Made by a program: the position numbers and the translations under genes. 64,000 nucleotides of DNA from contig DATLGO010000050.1 in NCBI GenBank assembly GCA_035540375.1, forward strand, positions 20,903 through 84,902, read 5' to 3'. Shown one piece after another: positions 59,607 through 64,000 of the stretch (position 1 is its first letter; every line of letters starts with the position of its first letter). The DNA is from Candidatus Thermoplasmatota archaeon. Lineage in GTDB: Archaea; Thermoplasmatota; SW-10-69-26; JACQPN01; JAJPHT01. The notes under the pieces were generated by a model. The model made no database searches. It was not told the DNA's origin and saw only the letters and a program-made list of their open reading frames with translations.

Positions 59607-60389
59607 ATGTCGAGCGTCAAGGAATCGATCGCGCGCCTCGTCGTCGAACGCCCGGGCCTCACCGTGTCGGACGCGGCGCGCGCGCTCGGCGTCGACCACT
59701 CGACGGCGGCGTATCACCTGCGCCGGCTCGTGAAGCAGCGACGCGTCGCGGTGACGGCCGTCGGCCGCGTGCGCGCGCATTGGGCGCCGGGCTGCGGCTA
59801 CTGTCCCGTGCAGCGCGCCGCGCTCCCGCGCCTCACGCCAGAGGCGCGCCGCGTGTTCGCGACGCTCGCGGCGGCGCCGCGCGCGCATCGCATCGGCGAG
59901 GCGTTCGCGCGCGCGGCCGTGGACGAGCCCGCGGGGCGTTGGGCCGTGGACACGCTGCGCCGCCTCGGCCTCGTCATGGGTCGTGGGCACGGGCTCGTGT
60001 CGGCGCGGCCCGGCGCCGAGGCGTGCGTGGAGGGGCTCGGGCTCGGCCGGCCGTGCGGCCTCTGGAGCCGCTGCGCGCCAGGGCGGGAGTGGCCGTGGCC
60101 GGAGGCGCGATCCGCGCCGTCAGGCGCGCGCGACGAGCGCGGCCTCGAGCGATCGGAACGCCGTGGCCGCGTTCGCGTACAGGATCGTGTCGCGGTTCTC
60201 GACGAGCCCGCCACGGCCGCAGGAGGAGAGTCGCGGGCAGCGGAGGCCGCTCGGGGCGGGGGCGAGGCGCGCGCCGCAACGCGGGCACAAGGTCGCGTGG
60301 GCCGTGAGGCCCCGCATGATCGCCAGGGTCATGGCCCTCGCGGGGCCGCGACGGTCCTTAACGTGATTCGTTCAGGACTCGAACCGTGA
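59607..60389 (+). CDS. winged-helix regulator (C-terminal extent uncertain)
   Basis: 260 residues as an open frame. MSSVKESIARLVVERPGLTVSDAARALGVDHSTAAYHLRRLVKQRRVAVTAVGRVRAHWA is a good winged helix; residues up to about 170 are natural. From about residue 172 (60120 on) the composition becomes shadow-like because it overlaps a convincing minus-strand gene. The real protein may end in that overlap only because no stop occurs. CGYCPVQRA near 70 is a single Cys pair. Confidence 0.6.
   Translation: MSSVKESIARLVVERPGLTVSDAARALGVDHSTAAYHLRRLVKQRRVAVTAVGRVRAHWAPGCGYCPVQRAALPRLTPEARRVFATLAAAPRAHRIGEAFARAAVDEPAGRWAVDTLRRLGLVMGRGHGLVSARPGAEACVEGLGLGRPCGLWSRCAPGREWPWPEARSAPSGARDERGLERSERRGRVRVQDRVAVLDEPATAAGGESRAAEAARGGGEARAATRAQGRVGREAPHDRQGHGPRGAATVLNVIRSGLEP
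60120..60332 (-). CDS. small zinc-finger-like protein (70 aa)
   Basis: TLAIMRGLTAHATLCPRCGARLAPAPSGLRCPRLSSCGRGG: CxxC, then C and C, a probable zinc site, followed by a natural helix (LVENRDTILYANAATAFRSLEAALVARA). It lies antisense to the end of the winged-helix frame. Not recognised further. Confidence 0.5.
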   Translation of the reverse strand: MTLAIMRGLTAHATLCPRCGARLAPAPSGLRCPRLSSCGRGGLVENRDTILYANAATAFRSLEAALVARA

Positions 60390-60409
60390 CCTGACTACCC
60401 TCGGGGGTC

Positions 60410-61234
60410 CTACTTGCCGCCGAGCTTCCCGATCATCCAGCGGACGGGGTCCCAGTGCCGGTCCGCGACGCGCTCCTTCAGGGGGATGATGCCGTTGTCG
60501 GTGATCCGGATGTGTTCAGGGCACACTTCGGTGCAGCACTTCGTGATGTTGCACATCCCGACGCCCGCTTCTCCCGCGAGCGCGGGGATGCGGTCGGCGC
60601 CGTCCTTCGGGTGCATCTCGAGGCTCGCCATGCGGATCATGAAGCGCGGGCCGTAGAAGGCGTCCTCGCGGTGGTGGTCGCGGAGGACGTGGCAGACGTT
60701 CTGGCAGAGGAAGCATTCGATGCACTTCCTGAACTCCTGCACGCGGTCGATGTCCGCCTGCTTCATGTTGAATTCGCCCTTGGCCTTCTCCTCCGCCGTC
60801 ATCTCGCGGGGCGTGAAGGGCTGGACCTTCTTGTTGACGCGGTAGTTCCACGACACGTCGGTGACGAGGTCCTTTACGAGCGGGAACGTCTTCACGGGCT
60901 CGACGACGACGGGGCCCTCGGGGAGGTCCGAGAGACGCGTCATGCACATGAGGCGGGGCTCGCCGTTGACCTCGGCGGAGCACGAGCCGCACTTGCCGGC
61001 CTTGCAGTTCCAGCGGCACGCGAGGTCGGGCGCCTCCGTGGCCTGGATGCGGTGCACGGCGTCGAGGACGACCATGCCTTCCTCGACCTCGACGTGGAAG
61101 TCCTCGAGCTGGGTCCCGTCCGGGCCGCCGCGGCGCACGCGGAGGTGCGCCATCTGCTTCCGGATGACCTGCGCGGGGACCGCGGAGCCTTCGCCGCGCG
61201 CCACCATCTCCTTGACCGTCACGTCCGTGCTCAC
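60410..61234 (-). CDS. sdhB: succinate dehydrogenase iron-sulfur subunit
   Basis: 274 residues from GTG 61234 (overlapping the sdhA stop). Three clusters visible: [2Fe-2S] CRWNCKAGKCGSC, [4Fe-4S] KCIECFLCQNVC, and the third set CNITKCCTEVCPEHI. Passes electrons from SdhA FAD to the membrane. The longer frame upstream is a shadow of sdhA. Confidence 0.93.
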   Translation of the reverse strand: MSTDVTVKEMVARGEGSAVPAQVIRKQMAHLRVRRGGPDGTQLEDFHVEVEEGMVVLDAVHRIQATEAPDLACRWNCKAGKCGSCSAEVNGEPRLMCMTRLSDLPEGPVVVEPVKTFPLVKDLVTDVSWNYRVNKKVQPFTPREMTAEEKAKGEFNMKQADIDRVQEFRKCIECFLCQNVCHVLRDHHREDAFYGPRFMIRMASLEMHPKDGADRIPALAGEAGVGMCNITKCCTEVCPEHIRITDNGIIPLKERVADRHWDPVRWMIGKLGGK

Positions 61235-63135
61235 GCGCTCGCCTCCTTCTTCGTCGCCACGTCTTCGGCCTTGCCGCTCACGATGGCCTTGAGATCCGCG
61301 GGCATCGGAACGACCGGCTCGAGAACGACCTTCATGCGGCCGTTCTCGCGGCGGCAGACCACCCACGTCTTGCCCCATTTCTCCTCGTCCGCGTCCGTGA
61401 AGTCGCCGCGCGTGTGGCCGCCGCGCGATTCCTCGCGGGCGAGGGCCGAGAGCGCGATCGCTTCGCTCGCGACGAGGAGGTTCGGAAGGTCCATCGCGAC
61501 GTGCCAGCCGGGGTTGAACTCGCGGGTTCCGGCCACGCGGACCTTCGCCGCGCGGTGGCGGAGCGCTTCGATCTCCTTCGCGGCGTGCTCAAGCTCGTCG
61601 CGGAAGCGGACCATGCCGGCGTTCGCCTGCATGATCTCCTGCAGCGCATCCATGACCGCGAACGGCGATTCGCCGGTCGCGCGGTCGAAGGGCTCGAGCG
61701 CGTGGGCGACGGCCGCGTAGACCTCGGCCGGGTCGACCTCGGGCGTGCTCGGGAGGCCGCGCGCGTAGCTCGCGGCGCCGGCGCCCGCGCGCTGGCCGAA
61801 GACGAGGAGGTCGGAGAGGGAGTTGCCGCCGAGGCGGTTCGCGCCGTGGAGGCCCGCGGCGCACTCGCCCGCGGCGAAGAGGCCGGGCACGTTCGTCATC
61901 TCGGTGTCGGGGTCCACACGGATGCCGCCCATGATGTAGTGCATCGTGGGGCCGACCTCCATGGGCTCCTTCGTGATGTCGACGCCCGCGAGCTCCTTGA
62001 ACTGGTGGTACATCGACGGGAGCTTCGCGCGCACGTAGTCCGCCTCGCGCCAGCTGATGTCGAGGTACACGCCGCCGCGGGGCGTGCCGCGGCCGGACTT
62101 GACTTCGGCCATGATGGCGCGCGCGACGACGTCGCGGGTGAGAAGCTCAGGCGGGCGGCGGGCGTTCTTGTCGCCCGCGAGCCACCGCGCGGCCTCCTCC
62201 TCGGTCTCCGCGAACTCGCCCTTGAACATCTCGGGGACGTAGCGGAACATGAAGCGCTCGCCCTTCGTGTTGCGCAGGATGCCGCCCTCGCCGCGGACGC
62301 CCTCGGTGACGAGGATGCCCTTGACGCTCGGGGGCCACACCATGCCGGTGGGGTGGAATTGCACGAACTCCATGCCGAGCAGGTCCGCGCCCGCCTCGTA
62401 GGCGATGCCCATGCCGTCGCCGGTGTATTCCCAGGAGTTCGACGTGATGCGGAACGCCTTGCCGACGCCGCCCGTCGCGAGGACGAAGGCCTTCGCCTTG
62501 AAGAGATGGAAGCGGCCCGTGGCGCGCTCGTAGGCGAGCGCGGCGCCGACCTTGCCGTCCTTCGACTTGAAGAGCTTGACCACGGTCAGCTCCATGAAGA
62601 CCTCGAGGCCGGGCGTGTGGACCGCCTTGTCCTGGAGGGTGCGGATGATCTCCAGGCCCGTGCGGTCGCCGACGTGCGCGAGGCGGGGGTACGTGTGGCC
62701 GCCGAAATTGCGCTGGTTGATCCAGCCGTCCTTCGTGCGGTCGAAGACGGCGCCCCACATCTCGAGCTCGCGCACGCGCTCCGGCGCCTCCTGGGCGTGG
62801 ATCTGCGCCATGCGCCAGTTGTTGAGGAACTTCCCGCCGCGCATCGTGTCGCGGAAGTGCACCTGCCACGAGTCGCGCTCGTCGGCGTTGCGCAGCGCGG
62901 CCGCGACCCCGCCCTCGGCCATGACAGTGTGCGCCTTGCCGAGCAGGGACTTCGAGAGCAGCGCGGTGCGCGCGCCGCCTCTGGCGGCCTCGACGGCGGC
63001 GCGGATGCCGGCGCCGCCGGCGCCCACGACGAGCACGTCGTAGGCGTGCTCCTGCACGTGCGGGCGGGCGGGGACGCTGGCGGCGCGCGGCGCCTGCTTG
63101 GGCACCGTGAGCTGGACGTTGCTGCCGCCGGCCAT
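61231..63135 (-). CDS. sdhA: succinate dehydrogenase flavoprotein subunit
   Basis: 634 residues from ATG 63135, which overlaps the sdhC stop by one base. FAD site YDVLVVGAGGAGIRAAVEAA, covalent-FAD region SLLGKAHTVMAEGGVAAA (His), QFHPTGM, and HGANRLGGNSLSDLLVFGQRAGAGA. Oxidises succinate to fumarate in the TCA cycle; fumarate reductase is not excluded. Confidence 0.95.
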   Translation of the reverse strand: MAGGSNVQLTVPKQAPRAASVPARPHVQEHAYDVLVVGAGGAGIRAAVEAARGGARTALLSKSLLGKAHTVMAEGGVAAALRNADERDSWQVHFRDTMRGGKFLNNWRMAQIHAQEAPERVRELEMWGAVFDRTKDGWINQRNFGGHTYPRLAHVGDRTGLEIIRTLQDKAVHTPGLEVFMELTVVKLFKSKDGKVGAALAYERATGRFHLFKAKAFVLATGGVGKAFRITSNSWEYTGDGMGIAYEAGADLLGMEFVQFHPTGMVWPPSVKGILVTEGVRGEGGILRNTKGERFMFRYVPEMFKGEFAETEEEAARWLAGDKNARRPPELLTRDVVARAIMAEVKSGRGTPRGGVYLDISWREADYVRAKLPSMYHQFKELAGVDITKEPMEVGPTMHYIMGGIRVDPDTEMTNVPGLFAAGECAAGLHGANRLGGNSLSDLLVFGQRAGAGAASYARGLPSTPEVDPAEVYAAVAHALEPFDRATGESPFAVMDALQEIMQANAGMVRFRDELEHAAKEIEALRHRAAKVRVAGTREFNPGWHVAMDLPNLLVASEAIALSALAREESRGGHTRGDFTDADEEKWGKTWVVCRRENGRMKVVLEPVVPMPADLKAIVSGKAEDVATKKEASA

Positions 63136-63929
63136 CAGGCGGGCACCCCCAGCACGTGGGTGAGGCCGGTCTGGCTGAGGTGGCGGATGTAGAGGTCCGT
63201 GAGGGCGATCCAGAACAGGCTCGCCATGGCCCAGAAGCCGTGCTTGCGGTTGAGCACCGTGACGGCCTTCCAGAAGCCGTGCTGGCGCATCGTCAGGGCG
63301 TCGCAGCTGAAGCAGTCGAGGCGGCCGCCCACGAGGTGGCGCAGGGCGTGGCAGCCGAGCACGTAGGCGCCCAGGAGCACGATGTCGATGAGCAGGATGA
63401 GGACGCCGAGGCCCAGGTACAGGCCGTGCGGCGTCGCCACCGCGGTCACGACGTGCCAGGCGTCGAAGAGCATCTTGGCGATGGCGAGGTAGAGGAAGAA
63501 GCGGTGCAGGTTGTTGACCGCCATGAGGCCGCGCTCGCCCTTGTAGCGCACGCCCTTCGTGGCCTCCACCGCGCAGGCGGCCGGGCGGGCAACGAAGGCG
63601 CGGTAGTAGGAGCGGCGGAACCAGTAGCACGTGAAGCGGAAGCCGGCCGGGATGGGCAGGATGAGGATGGCCGGGTAGGCCAGCAGGGGCACGGCGGCCT
63701 TCCACGACGCCGGGAAGATACCCGTGAGGTCCGGGCTGCCGAGCGGCGACACGTAGTGGTACGCGCCGTTGTCGGCGTAGAAGTGGCCGTTCTCGAACAC
63801 GCGCCACGTCGCGTAGATGACGAAGGCGACCAGGGTGGCCCACAGCGCCACCGGCTGCAGCCACCATGCGTCCACGCGCTGGGTCGAGAGCCATCGCCTG
63901 GAGTGGGCCTGCGCGGCGTCCGGCGCCAT
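63135..63929 (-). CDS. sdhC: succinate dehydrogenase membrane subunit
   Basis: 264 residues. Five to six membrane helices (LQPVALWATLVAFVIYATW; VPLLAYPAILILPI; LHRFFLYLAIAKMLFDAWHVVTAV; LGVLILLIDIVLLGAYVLG; FWAMASLFWIALTDLYI). Histidines in NNLHRFF and DAWHVV could bind haem b. Larger than usual SdhC, so it may do the work of SdhC and SdhD; no sdhD is in the operon. A TATA-like GATAAGC (minus) sits at 63952-63958, 26 nt upstream. Confidence 0.85.
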   Translation of the reverse strand: MAPDAAQAHSRRWLSTQRVDAWWLQPVALWATLVAFVIYATWRVFENGHFYADNGAYHYVSPLGSPDLTGIFPASWKAAVPLLAYPAILILPIPAGFRFTCYWFRRSYYRAFVARPAACAVEATKGVRYKGERGLMAVNNLHRFFLYLAIAKMLFDAWHVVTAVATPHGLYLGLGVLILLIDIVLLGAYVLGCHALRHLVGGRLDCFSCDALTMRQHGFWKAVTVLNRKHGFWAMASLFWIALTDLYIRHLSQTGLTHVLGVPA

Positions 63930-63951
63930 TTGGGCGCGGGACCCAGGCCTT

Positions 63952-63958
63952 GCTTATC
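63952..63958 (-). promoter_or_regulatory. TATA-like box of sdhCAB
   Basis: GATAAGC in minus sense, about 26 nt before the sdhC ATG at 63929. Confidence 0.45.
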
Positions 63959-63959
63959 A

Positions 63960-64000
63960 GGGCTTTGAGGGCGCGGCGCGGCGCCGCGCCCTCAAAGCCC
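63960..64000. repeat. 41-nt palindrome at the window edge
   Basis: Left 63960-63979 (begins GGGCTTTGAGG) is the exact complement of right 63981-64000 (ends CCTCAAAGCCC), one base between. It lies upstream of the sdhC promoter and may be the terminator of a gene beyond the window. An assembly artefact at a contig end would look the same. Confidence 0.5.

Noticed and set aside
60360..60385. tRNA-like GGTTCGAGTCC in minus sense
   Set aside because: Flanking bases do not pair as a T-stem and no cloverleaf forms.
1..64000. CRISPR arrays, rRNA or tRNA genes, insertion sequences
   Set aside because: Read for regular spaced repeats, tRNA boxes and transposase motifs on both strands; none found by eye.

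Overview
The window reads as archaeal chromosome, very GC-rich (roughly 70 % by eye; not computed). Evidence: a group II chaperonin (thermosome) at 42.0-43.7 kb, a histone-fold-like small protein at 48.2 kb, DUF2683 and VapBC/AbrB modules of archaeal type, many one- or two-winged-helix regulators, secreted proteins with C-terminal single-helix anchors, and TATA-like elements (CTTATCC, TTATAA, CTATATA) lying 24-28 nt before the start codon, i.e. leaderless transcripts. Acyl-CoA dehydrogenases, a biotin-dependent carboxylase, AMP-forming acetyl-CoA synthetase and succinate dehydrogenase point to an aerobic or facultative heterotroph. A Thermoplasmatota-like euryarchaeal lineage is my inference, not proven here.

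Layout. 0-10.5 kb: HAD hydrolase start, zinc ribbon, YkgJ, SRPBCC, KGG-repeat protein, a three-gene operon of secreted beta-domain proteins, a two-winged-helix regulator, a frameshifted relative of it, and two paralogous receptor-like proteins (signal, ectodomain, one helix, TPR-like tail). Near them lie two copies of a hairpin with a nearly constant loop on different stems. 10.5-30.4 kb: core metabolism and membrane genes (acyl-CoA dehydrogenase, AccC-BCCP, amino acid permease, PH-domain pair, GNAT-hotdog fusion, carboxyltransferase, ChrA, VapBC, ferritin, CocE-like peptidase, second VapBC).

30.75-41.5 kb is the most remarkable part: an array of integron-type gene cassettes, read on the minus strand. 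Eight attC-like hairpin sites are visible. For the internal cassettes the seven bases at the right end of one attC are the exact reverse complement of the left end of the next attC, as cassette integration predicts. Cassettes carry, from the 5' (high-coordinate) end: a three-gene ABC-3C conflict system, a small membrane protein, an HNH endonuclease, a PIN-AbrB toxin-antitoxin pair, a P-loop ATPase, a membrane protein, a methyltransferase, and a DUF2683-RelE pair in reverse orientation. No integrase gene is in the window, so it is a cluster of attC sites lacking an integrase (CALIN) or the far part of an integron.

42-64 kb: thermosome; a four-member family of large secreted proteins with DxDxDG-type loops (one at 43.8 kb, three in tandem at 49.8-54.9 kb, one with a CA-repeat at its start); alpha/beta hydrolase; acetyl-CoA synthetase; histone-fold-like protein; dCTP deaminase; coiled-coil protein; three consecutive perfect hairpins; RlmB-type methyltransferase; an acyl-CoA dehydrogenase lacking the usual catalytic glutamate; a lipoprotein with two tandem Cu/Zn superoxide dismutase domains; and the sdhCAB operon. 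No rRNA, tRNA or CRISPR was seen.
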